DNA of 5,513 nt from Chlamydiota bacterium (GTDB lineage: Bacteria; Chlamydiota; Chlamydiia; Chlamydiales; VGMA01), in NCBI GenBank assembly GCA_016866575.1, contig VGMA01000097.1, forward strand, positions 1-5,513, in the 5' to 3' direction. Shown here in pieces: positions 1 to 5,513 of this stretch. Within the stretch, counting starts at the first letter, position 1, and each line of letters starts with the position of its first letter. A program made the position numbers and the translations under genes. The notes under the pieces are model-generated. The model had not been told where the DNA came from. It searched no databases and saw nothing but the letters and a program-made list of their open reading frames with translations.

Positions 1-1
1 A

Positions 2-2767
2 CCTTCGCCAAAAGAAATTTTTAACTACTACCTACAGTCCTTAGAAGCGATCGGACTGCGTTTAAGCGAGCACGATATTCGCTTTGTTCACGACGACTGG
101 GAAGCGCCAACTCAAGGTGCATCGGGAGTGGGCTGGGAAGTTTGGTGCGATGGTATGGAAATTACCCAATTTACCTACTTTCAAACCATGGCAGGATTCG
201 AACTTGAGCCTATTTCAGTAGAATTGGCTTACGGGGTCGAACGACTTGCTATGTTTTTACAAAACAAGAAAAATATTTACGAAGTAGCCTTTAACGACAA
301 ACTCTCTTACGGAGAAATCTACCTACAAGGCGAAAAAGAGTGGAGCCGCTACAATTACGAAGAAGCAAACATAGCGATGCTCGAAAGACACTTCAACGAC
401 TTTGAACAAGAAGCCCTTCTTCTTACCGGTAAATCGATGCCTATGCCGGCATATGATTACATTCTTAAGGCTTCTCATACGTTCAATATGCTTGAAGCTA
501 GAGGTTCTATCTCTGTTACTGAAAGAACAAGATACATCCATAGAATTAGACACCTCTCTTGCGAAGTAGCTAAAGCTTATGTAGAAGAGCGTAGAAAATT
601 AGGTTTCCCTTTACTCAAACATGTAAAAGAAGAATCCAAACAAGATACAAATTCTATCAATTACAACTTCTCCTACAATCCTGATAAGAAAGAAGACTGT
701 CTTATCGAGATCGGTAGTGAAGATCTTCCTGATTCCTACATCACAGGCGCAATTTTATCCTTTGAAAGAGGCATACGAAATCTACTTAGCCAGCATCAAT
801 TATCGTTTGAAGAAATCCAAACCTTTTCAACTCCTCGCCGCCTAACAGTTTTGATCAAAAAACTTTCCGAAGGGAGCCCAGATAGCATTGCACAGAAAAA
901 AGGGCCTCCAGTTTCGATTGCCTTTGATCAAGAAGGCCTACCTACTAAAGCCGCCATGGGATTTTTTTCATCCATAGGCATGCCTCCTCTTAGCTTAGCT
1001 GCTATCGAAAAAGGGCAGGCCAAAGATGTTTCTATACGCGACGGAGAATACCTTTACGCGAATATCGCGACTAAAGGGGAATCAACGATTGCTATCTTAG
1101 GCAAAGCCCTAGAATCCATCATCTCTGAAATCCGCTTCCCGAAGAAGATGCACTGGGAAGGTGGATTGCTTTACGCAAGACCCATACGCTGGATCACTGC
1201 CCTTTTTGGCAAAGAAGTGATCCCTGTAAAAATGGGCTCAATCACATCTAGCAACGTAACTTATGGACACCGCCAAAGAAGCGGCAAAGCGATTGAAATC
1301 AAGCATCCTAAAGAGTATGTAGAAAAACTCAAAAAAGGATACGTAATAGCAGATACGCTAGAAAGAAAGATCTTCATCAACTCCCAGCTGACGGAAATTG
1401 AAAAAGAATACGACTGCCATGCTTTAAAGCGTGACGTTGTGCTTAATCAAGTGGTATATCTTAGCGAATACCCGACTCTTGCAATTTATGAGTTTGATAA
1501 AAAATTCCTCCCACTCCCTCCTGAAGTATTGATGTCAGAGATGGTGCACCATCAAAGGCTCTTTCCATGCAGCGACAAAAGTGGAAGACTTTCTAACCAC
1601 TTTATTGCAACGCTTGATCGTGATCCAACGCAAATGATCTTGGAAAATAATAAGGCTGTTCTTACTGCAAGGCTTTCTGACGGAACATTCACTTATGAAC
1701 AAGACATACGCTTCAAATTAGACGATTTCAATAAGCGCTTGGAGAATGTCATTTTCCAGCAAGCTCTTGGTTCTGTTTACGACAAAGTGCAAAGAATCAA
1801 AAAGCATGCTGAAATTTTAAGACACTATTTCCCCTCTCATGTTAATGAAACGACTTTAGCAAGAGCCGCAGAGGTGTGCAAAGCAGATCTAGCATCGAGC
1901 ATGGTTTCTGAATTCCCTGAATTGCAGGGCATTATAGGAAATTACTACGCCGTGTACCATGGCGAATCCATGGATGTTGCTAAAGCGATCGAAGAGCATT
2001 GGATGCCTACTTGCGAAAATGGAGCTCTGCCAAGCAGCTCTTATGGCCAAATTCTCAGTATTGCTGATAAGCTAGACAATATTATCGGCTACTATCTGAT
2101 TGGAATCAGACCATCCTCTTCTAAAGACCCTTATGCCTTAAGAAGAGCGACGCTAGGAATCCTTAAAATTTTGATTGAGAAAAAAACATCTCTTCCTCTT
2201 TCTAGCATTATAGAAAAACTCATCCATAATTTTGACAAGGGATTACAAGCAAAGCATCCCCACGTTGCTAATGAAATTGAACAGTTCTTTGAAAGCCGTT
2301 TAAAAACCGCTCTTTTAGAATATGATTTCGAAAAACAAGAGATCGAAGCTACGATTTCTGAGGGGTGTTACGATCCTTTTGACCAGTTCTGTAAAGTGCA
2401 GGCGCTAAATCAATATCGAGCACAGCACAAAGAATTTGACCTTCTCAAAGAAGTGTATAAAAGAGCAAAAGGACAAACAGAAAACCAGGCAACAAAATCT
2501 TTTGAAGAGCGTTTACTTTCTTTAGACGAAGAAAAAGAGCTCTACAAAGAACTCTCTTTTAGAAAGAAAGCTGTTGCTGAAGCGTTAGTGAATAAGGCCT
2601 ATATTGAAGTGTTCGATCATTTTGCTAAATTACAAAATCCTCTTAGCAATTTCTTCGAAAAGGTAAAAGTTCTTGATGAAAACCAAACACTTCGAAACAA
2701 CAGAATTGCTCTACTACAAGAAGTATTAGCTCTATTTCAGGGCTTCCTTGATTTCAGTAAACTCTAA
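2..2767 (+). CDS. glyQS: Glycyl-tRNA synthetase, fused alpha-beta chain (GlyQS), 5'-partial
   Basis: This class II aminoacyl-tRNA synthetase charges tRNA-Gly with glycine in the cytoplasm. The frame is open from base 2, giving 921 visible residues. Comparison with E. coli GlyQ suggests about 88 N-terminal residues lie upstream, for a full length near 1,000 as expected for the chlamydial fusion. Visible residues 1-206 are the catalytic alpha chain: it opens with PSPKEIF, continues with HDIRFVHDDWEAPT, WEVWCDGMEITQFTYFQ and ELAYGVERLAMFLQ, and includes SVTERTRYIHRIR and KLGFPLL near its end. A polar linker of about 25 residues follows. The beta chain then begins at about residue 232 with CLIEIGSEDLP and carries STPRRL, ARPIRW, the KDPYALRR motif (708-715) and a C-terminal DALR-like anticodon-binding region ending NNRIALLQEVLALFQ. 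There is no stop or frameshift at the junction, so the fusion is genuine. The GTG at 128 lies inside the conserved core and is not the start. Identification is secure. Confidence 0.97.
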   Translation, partial: PSPKEIFNYYLQSLEAIGLRLSEHDIRFVHDDWEAPTQGASGVGWEVWCDGMEITQFTYFQTMAGFELEPISVELAYGVERLAMFLQNKKNIYEVAFNDKLSYGEIYLQGEKEWSRYNYEEANIAMLERHFNDFEQEALLLTGKSMPMPAYDYILKASHTFNMLEARGSISVTERTRYIHRIRHLSCEVAKAYVEERRKLGFPLLKHVKEESKQDTNSINYNFSYNPDKKEDCLIEIGSEDLPDSYITGAILSFERGIRNLLSQHQLSFEEIQTFSTPRRLTVLIKKLSEGSPDSIAQKKGPPVSIAFDQEGLPTKAAMGFFSSIGMPPLSLAAIEKGQAKDVSIRDGEYLYANIATKGESTIAILGKALESIISEIRFPKKMHWEGGLLYARPIRWITALFGKEVIPVKMGSITSSNVTYGHRQRSGKAIEIKHPKEYVEKLKKGYVIADTLERKIFINSQLTEIEKEYDCHALKRDVVLNQVVYLSEYPTLAIYEFDKKFLPLPPEVLMSEMVHHQRLFPCSDKSGRLSNHFIATLDRDPTQMILENNKAVLTARLSDGTFTYEQDIRFKLDDFNKRLENVIFQQALGSVYDKVQRIKKHAEILRHYFPSHVNETTLARAAEVCKADLASSMVSEFPELQGIIGNYYAVYHGESMDVAKAIEEHWMPTCENGALPSSSYGQILSIADKLDNIIGYYLIGIRPSSSKDPYALRRATLGILKILIEKKTSLPLSSIIEKLIHNFDKGLQAKHPHVANEIEQFFESRLKTALLEYDFEKQEIEATISEGCYDPFDQFCKVQALNQYRAQHKEFDLLKEVYKRAKGQTENQATKSFEERLLSLDEEKELYKELSFRKKAVAEALVNKAYIEVFDHFAKLQNPLSNFFEKVKVLDENQTLRNNRIALLQEVLALFQGFLDFSKL

Positions 2768-3127
2768 ATTGCGGCTAAAGTGAACATCAGCTAGTGCCGC
2801 AATTTTTTGCTCTTCAGAGACACGATCTGATTTTCTTTTAAGCCACTCTTCCCTTTTTTGAAAAAGAATTGCATCATCTATGTCATCTTTTTTAGGACTA
2901 AAAATATTAGCGCTGATATTTGATCTGTTTTCTGACCCACTTTTAGAAAAACTGCATCTTCTCAATTTCAAATTTTCTTCTTCACTTTCGATTTCTTTAA
3001 AGCCGTAAAAATGGCTTTCTCTTCCGGAAGAACTCTTTGCTGTTTTACCTGTTGAGAGTTCGCTATCTGTTTGATCTACAACATCGGTGTTGATCGTAAG
3101 CAGAGAAGAACTGGTATTTGTTATCAT
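2732..3127 (-). CDS. Ser/Thr-rich hydrophilic hypothetical protein, candidate secreted protein
   Basis: I do not recognise this 131-residue protein. It contains about 20 serines. The first 35 residues are about 43% Ser/Thr (for example MITNTSSSLL and KSSSG). The middle (45-80) is polar and charged. The C-terminal third (about 83-115, with FQKREEWLKRKSDRVSEEQK) looks like an amphipathic, highly charged helix. There is no membrane segment and only one Cys. The only Met codon in the frame is the chosen start, and an AAAGG Shine-Dalgarno sits six bases before it. A good promoter candidate lies a short distance upstream. The 3' end overlaps the end of glyQS by 36 bases, tail to tail. The unstructured Ser/Thr-rich N-terminus resembles chlamydial type III secretion substrates, which is an inference from composition only. 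The alternative is a spurious ORF, but the start signals, length and divergent placement make a real gene more likely. Confidence 0.72.
   Translation of the reverse strand: MITNTSSSLLTINTDVVDQTDSELSTGKTAKSSSGRESHFYGFKEIESEEENLKLRRCSFSKSGSENRSNISANIFSPKKDDIDDAILFQKREEWLKRKSDRVSEEQKIAALADVHFSRNLEFTEIKEALK
2766..2808 (+). terminator. Intrinsic terminator of glyQS
   Basis: A perfect 10-bp stem pairs AAATTGCGGC (2766-2775) with GCCGCAATTT (2796-2805) around a 20-base loop. A run of six T (2803-2808) follows, the first three being part of the stem. The hairpin begins inside the glyQS stop codon. On the opposite strand the stem is followed by only three T and then AGAG, so it should act on plus-strand transcripts only. 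The whole element lies inside the coding sequence of the antisense 131-residue gene. The stem has a five-pair G/C core. Confidence 0.8.
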
Positions 3128-3133
3128 AATCGA

Positions 3134-3138
3134 CCTTT
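3134..3138 (-). promoter_or_regulatory. Shine-Dalgarno site of the 131-residue gene
   Basis: On the minus strand AAAGG lies six bases before the ATG at 3125-3127, within an A-rich leader. The spacing is good and supports that ATG, the only one in the frame. Confidence 0.6.
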
Positions 3139-3156
3139 TTTTATTGTAGCGTAGGG

Positions 3157-3186
3157 AGTATACCTGAGAAGATCTTTTCTTTTAAA
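3157..3186 (-). promoter_or_regulatory. Candidate promoter for the 131-residue gene
   Basis: Read on the minus strand, the -35 candidate TTTAAA (3181-3186; four of six matches to TTGACA) and the -10 candidate TATACT (3157-3162; five of six matches to TATAAT) are 18 bases apart. Transcription would begin near 3150, giving a leader of about 23 bases that contains the Shine-Dalgarno site. This is a consensus match by eye; no start site has been mapped. Confidence 0.5.
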
Positions 3187-3210
3187 GCTTATTGATCACG
3201 AAAAATATTT

Positions 3211-3223
3211 ATTCATTATGAAT
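3211..3223. repeat. Short inverted repeat between two divergent promoters, possible operator
   Basis: ATTCAT-T-ATGAAT is a perfect 6+1+6 inverted repeat. It lies about 25 to 30 bases upstream of the -35 candidates of both divergent genes. That is a reasonable place for a factor acting on both, but short palindromes are common by chance in DNA this AT-rich. The rest of the divergent region shows no other feature beyond the two promoter candidates. Confidence 0.3.
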
Positions 3224-3253
3224 TATAAATTTTTATTATGGTTATAATCGGCA

Positions 3254-3282
3254 TTGATTTTTATTAAATTTGCAAATAAAAT
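3254..3282 (+). promoter_or_regulatory. Candidate promoter for the 342-residue gene
   Basis: The -35 candidate TTGATT (3254-3259; four of six matches) and the -10 candidate TAAAAT (3277-3282; five of six) are separated by 17 bases. Transcription would begin near 3289, giving a leader of about 29 bases with the Shine-Dalgarno site inside it. A perfect TATAAT occurs at 3243-3248 but lacks a matching -35 at normal spacing, so it is the second choice. Confidence 0.5.
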
Positions 3283-3305
3283 CTCTGGTAAATTTAAAAA
3301 TTTTT

Positions 3306-3309
3306 GAGG
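3306..3309 (+). promoter_or_regulatory. Shine-Dalgarno site that fixes the start of the 342-residue gene
   Basis: GAGG lies eight bases before the ATG at 3318. The same frame is open further upstream to a TTG at 3270, but that TTG has no comparable ribosome site and would fall within the candidate promoter. The ATG at 3318 is therefore preferred. Confidence 0.7.
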
Positions 3310-3317
3310 TTTTAATA

Positions 3318-4346
3318 ATGAGTGCGATTCCAGCATCCGTTGCTACTGCAACAACAACCATAGGGACTCTTCCTGATTCTCTGGCAAATATCCATATCGT
3401 AGCAGAATCAACAGGCAAAAGAGTGATTTCTTCTTCGCCTTCATCACATCTAGATATTCTATACTTTTGCAAGCTCTTTACGGAAATGGCGGAGATCAAT
3501 AGAAAAAATATTTTTATTTTACAAACTCCCGGTAAAACCCTTTGTTCTCTAGAGGTCGCAGTTTTCAGCGCTGATAAAATCTCTTACCCTCCCATGATCT
3601 TTATCGCAAGAACCTCTGTGATGATCGAAGACATGGTCTCATTAAAAAATTTGATCAAACGCCCCTTCTTTATTTCTGCTGATACTGTCTTAGAGTTAAG
3701 AGCTGAAGAAACGCTAGCGCGTAGAATCAAACGAGCAAGAGAAGCTGATCTACTTACATTAAACCTTGCCGAACACAACGCTTTTAGAGATGTTGATCCT
3801 TCTACATTTAGTGAAGAGGAAAATTACTCTATTCTTGAATATCTAGCCGAAACGCATTATACACCTACTCTTGTCGACACTAAGACAAAGGCAAAAGGAA
3901 GCGGGCTAGACATAGCTGTTATCAATGAAGATCTTAATTACTTAGACTCTCAGTACTGCTTTGAAACACTCTCTTCCCAAAGAAATCTTTCGTTTGCCTA
4001 TGGAAAACAAAATTCATCAACATCTTATAGCAAATTCTACATCTATACTAAAACAGGCAGCTTTTTAGAATCTGAACATAAAGAAGATGAAGTATTAGAG
4101 ATAGCTAAAAAAGAAGTTTTTCTCGATAACAATATCTTTTTCAAATTAGACGCTATGCTCTCAAACACAAGAAGAGTATTGCAAATGCAAGTAGACCATG
4201 TCTTTGAAGAAGATTTTTTACCTTTGAATCGCTTATCCAAAATATTTAGAAAAGCGATCAATGAAAACCACACGCTTTCTCACTGTCAAATCTTTACGAG
4301 CGAAAAAAATCAAACTAAATCTACCATTTCTAAGTTATTAGGATAG
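3318..4346 (+). CDS. Hypothetical protein, 342 residues, Ser/Thr-rich N-terminus
   Basis: I do not recognise the family. The first 43 residues are about 35% Ser/Thr with a low-complexity stretch (SVATATTTIGT) and no hydrophobic signal peptide. Residues about 45-125 look like mixed alpha/beta structure with short hydrophobic strands (NIFILQTPG, PPMIFIART). Residues 125-145 form a charged probable helix (ELRAEETLARRIKRAREADL). The remainder is polar, with a strand-like KFYIYTKTGSF (239-249) and helical segments towards a Lys/Ser-rich C-terminus. No membrane helix, nucleotide-binding loop or catalytic motif stands out. The start is set by GAGG eight bases upstream, and a strong terminator follows the stop directly, so it is probably monocistronic. 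It is transcribed divergently from the 131-residue gene. The N-terminal composition and locus suggest a lineage-specific, possibly secreted protein. That is an inference; the gene itself is well supported by length and signals. Confidence 0.85.
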   Translation: MSAIPASVATATTTIGTLPDSLANIHIVAESTGKRVISSSPSSHLDILYFCKLFTEMAEINRKNIFILQTPGKTLCSLEVAVFSADKISYPPMIFIARTSVMIEDMVSLKNLIKRPFFISADTVLELRAEETLARRIKRAREADLLTLNLAEHNAFRDVDPSTFSEEENYSILEYLAETHYTPTLVDTKTKAKGSGLDIAVINEDLNYLDSQYCFETLSSQRNLSFAYGKQNSSTSYSKFYIYTKTGSFLESEHKEDEVLEIAKKEVFLDNNIFFKLDAMLSNTRRVLQMQVDHVFEEDFLPLNRLSKIFRKAINENHTLSHCQIFTSEKNQTKSTISKLLG

Positions 4347-4353
4347 TCGTTAA

Positions 4354-4396
4354 GGATCTCTTTTTTAGCGTCTTAAAAAAGAGATCCATTTTTTTT
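4354..4396 (+). terminator. Strong intrinsic terminator of the 342-residue gene
   Basis: A perfect 14-bp stem pairs 4354-4367 (GGATCTCTTTTTTA) with 4374-4387 around a six-base loop (GCGTCT). It is followed by A and then eight T (4389-4396). It begins seven bases after the stop codon at 4344-4346. The converging methyltransferase gene ends inside it: its stop codon spans 4373-4375. On the minus strand the stem is followed by only two T, so termination in that direction should be weak unless the hairpin is aided by something else. Confidence 0.88.
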
Positions 4397-4888
4397 AAAA
4401 TCGTAGAGATATAAAGAGCTTCTATAAAGATCTGCTACATCCATTTTTTTAGTGTATTGACTTGCGAGCTGAAACGTGTTACTCAACACAACAGAGCCTT
4501 GAAACTGAGCACAATCAAGACTTCTAGTTCCTTTCGAAAAAAGAAATAAATAGATCCATCCTTGTTTAAGCTTTTCGCCGCGAAAATCTTTCTTGAAGAT
4601 GGTGATGTTTTTATACCTTCTGCAGAGCAGCTTTGAGATCCAAAAAGGGAAAAAAGAGAGCTCATAGCCGATGATTTCTGCTTGAGGGTATTGACTTGCA
4701 AAAAAAATAAGCATGGTTCCAAAGCCACTTCCTAAATCGTATATTCTACCTTTATAATTTCTAGGGAATAGATCCTTAATGGCTTTAGATACTTTTTTTG
4801 ATGTAGGCATAGGAGATATGCCTATTCGCAGCGATGAATAAACGATAGAAAAACAAAAAATTAAGGCAAAAATTAAGAAGATGGCCAT
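4373..4888 (-). CDS. Membrane-anchored SAM-dependent methyltransferase-like protein (FAM173/ATPSCKMT-like)
   Basis: This 171-residue protein starts with one hydrophobic segment (about residues 2-20, AIFLIFALIFCFSIVYSSL), probably a membrane anchor. A class I methyltransferase fold follows: the pre-motif PMPTSKKV (26-33), SAM-binding motif I DLGSGFG (51-57), GYE (74-76) with the acidic residue expected to hold the SAM ribose, the following FFPFWISKLL, and a motif-III-like KKDF (99-102). The end, SNTF (136-139) and DLYRSSLYLYDF (153-164), also fits this family. By memory the layout is that of FAM173-like lysine methyltransferases, whose mitochondrial member modifies ATP synthase subunit c; the substrate here is unknown. 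The helix between IYLFLF (112-117) and GSVVLSNTF appears several residues shorter than usual. The gene overlaps the end of dnaG by 16 bases and has no evident Shine-Dalgarno, so translation is probably coupled to dnaG. It lacks a strong terminator of its own. Confidence 0.82.
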   Translation of the reverse strand: MAIFLIFALIFCFSIVYSSLRIGISPMPTSKKVSKAIKDLFPRNYKGRIYDLGSGFGTMLIFFASQYPQAEIIGYELSFFPFWISKLLCRRYKNITIFKKDFRGEKLKQGWIYLFLFSKGTRSLDCAQFQGSVVLSNTFQLASQYTKKMDVADLYRSSLYLYDFKKNGSLF

Positions 4889-5513
4889 GCTGATACTACG
4901 GGCGGGAGCTTCTTCAAATCATCAAAAGCCTTAGCTAGCATCAAAATCTCTTCTTCTGTAAGTCCGCCAGCTTGAATTTTCGATTTGATCTCTTCCCGTC
5001 TTTTCATCCAATTTCTTTCTAAAATCTTTTTTATTGTATCTTTTGTTGATTCTTTGGCTCTTTCTATCGAGATCTTTTTCTGCAAAATATCTGCCAAAAA
5101 TAACTGCTGCTCAGCATTTTCTACTCGAGAGACTAAGGGAATCAGATCAATATTTTGCTGTTCGGCATATTGCTCTAAAATCGTTTCATATACTTTTGCG
5201 CAGATCGGCACGAAAAAATCTTCGCTGGTAATATGTTGTTTTACAAATACAAAAATATCAGGATAGAGAGGTCCTGCTAATATCATGAGCCTTAGTAAAT
5301 CTGTCTCTAGAATCCGATCTGGATCAAAAGTGGTTTGAGATACGCTTAAAGAGCGCTTAATAGTAACTTCTTCCACATTCGCTATCCCTTTATCTACCAT
5401 GGAATCTGGTATTTGCATCTCTCTTGCTAGTTTTTTTAGTCCCTCGTGCACCATTAAAGGGTGTTCCCATGCACGAATCAATGAAGAGATCGTGCGAACA
5501 TGTTCATTTTTAC
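4873..5513 (-). CDS. dnaG: DNA primase DnaG, C-terminal part (5'-partial)
   Basis: DnaG makes the RNA primers for DNA replication and docks on the DnaB helicase through its C-terminal domain. The frame is open to the right edge of the window and gives 212 residues; the zinc-binding and TOPRIM catalytic domains lie outside. Visible residues about 7-40 (TISSLIRAWEHP, HEGLKKLAREMQIP) match the end of the polymerase core. A short polar linker follows. From about residue 66 comes the helicase-interacting domain: DPDRILETDLLRLMILAGP, a run of helices, then the long charged helix around ERNWMKRREEIKSKIQ and the terminal GGLTEEEILMLAKAFDDL. The TTG at 5479-5481 is not the start, since the conserved frame continues upstream of it. 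The stop overlaps the start of the downstream methyltransferase gene. The assignment rests on the pattern of the C-terminal domain, which is poorly conserved, and on remembered synteny with chlamydial dnaG near glyQS. Confidence 0.88.
   Translation of the reverse strand, partial: KNEHVRTISSLIRAWEHPLMVHEGLKKLAREMQIPDSMVDKGIANVEEVTIKRSLSVSQTTFDPDRILETDLLRLMILAGPLYPDIFVFVKQHITSEDFFVPICAKVYETILEQYAEQQNIDLIPLVSRVENAEQQLFLADILQKKISIERAKESTKDTIKKILERNWMKRREEIKSKIQAGGLTEEEILMLAKAFDDLKKLPPVVSAWPSS

Noticed and set aside
323..553. Open minus-strand frame of 76 codons inside glyQS
   Set aside because: It lies antisense to the highly conserved alpha-chain core and has no recognisable content; it is a shadow of the real gene.
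3243..3248. Perfect TATAAT as -10 of the 342-residue gene
   Set aside because: No reasonable -35 lies 16-18 bases upstream. In such AT-rich DNA the match may be chance, and the pair at 3254/3277 is better.
3270..3317. TTG-initiated 16-residue N-terminal extension of the 342-residue protein
   Set aside because: It has no ribosome site, overlaps the -10 candidate, and the ATG at 3318 has a well-placed GAGG.
3242..3499. Minus-strand frame of 85 codons across the divergent region and the start of the 342-residue gene
   Set aside because: It is antisense to a better-supported gene and runs through both the plus promoter candidate and the Shine-Dalgarno site.
4043..4273. Minus-strand frame of 76 codons inside the 342-residue gene
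   Set aside because: It has no start signals or recognisable motifs; it is an antisense shadow.
4373..4888. Methyltransferase gene as a pseudogene because of its short core
   Set aside because: The frame is intact and the motifs before and after the shortened segment are all preserved.
4985..5266. Plus-strand frames opposite dnaG (93 codons, and 65 codons at 5034-5231)
   Set aside because: Both are antisense to the primase C-terminal domain, with hydrophobic, low-information translations and no start signals.
5479..5481. TTG as the start of a separate 202-residue protein
   Set aside because: The frame stays open to the window edge and the upstream residues continue the primase core, so the true start is outside.

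Overview
The window looks like a chromosomal segment of a member of the Chlamydiae, more likely an environmental chlamydia than a classical Chlamydia species. The strongest pointer is a glycyl-tRNA synthetase whose alpha and beta chains are fused into one polypeptide (GlyQS), a form known from chlamydiae and plant plastids, whereas most bacteria encode glyQ and glyS separately. The DNA is visibly AT-rich. From memory, which I could not check here, C. trachomatis also has dnaG (CT794) close to the fused glyQS (CT796), separated by a small secreted protein (CT795). The same two housekeeping genes flank this window, so the locus appears conserved while the middle has diverged. The genus cannot be decided from the sequence alone.

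Layout: (1) 2-2767, plus strand: glyQS, missing only its N-terminal part, ending in a compact hairpin-plus-U-tract terminator. (2) 2732-3127, minus strand: a 131-residue, Ser/Thr-rich hydrophilic protein of unknown function. Its 3' end overlaps the end of glyQS tail to tail, and its coding sequence contains the glyQS terminator. (3) 3128-3317: a 190-base AT-rich divergent intergenic region with a promoter candidate for each neighbour and a short inverted repeat between them. (4) 3318-4346, plus strand: a 342-residue protein of unknown function, also with a Ser/Thr-rich N-terminus, followed by a strong 14-bp-stem terminator. (5) 4373-4888, minus strand: a membrane-anchored class I SAM-dependent methyltransferase-like protein resembling the FAM173/ATPSCKMT family. 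(6) 4873-5513, minus strand: the C-terminal part of DNA primase DnaG, running off the right edge and overlapping the methyltransferase start by 16 bases.

How it fits together: dnaG and the methyltransferase gene form a translationally coupled minus-strand pair. glyQS and the 342-residue gene are each closed by their own terminator. The two unknown proteins are divergently transcribed from a shared control region. Both have the Ser/Thr-rich, poorly hydrophobic N-termini often seen in chlamydial type III secretion substrates. That makes them the most interesting part of the window, but secretion is an inference from composition and locus, not something the sequence proves. I see no tRNA, rRNA, CRISPR array, insertion sequence or attachment site.
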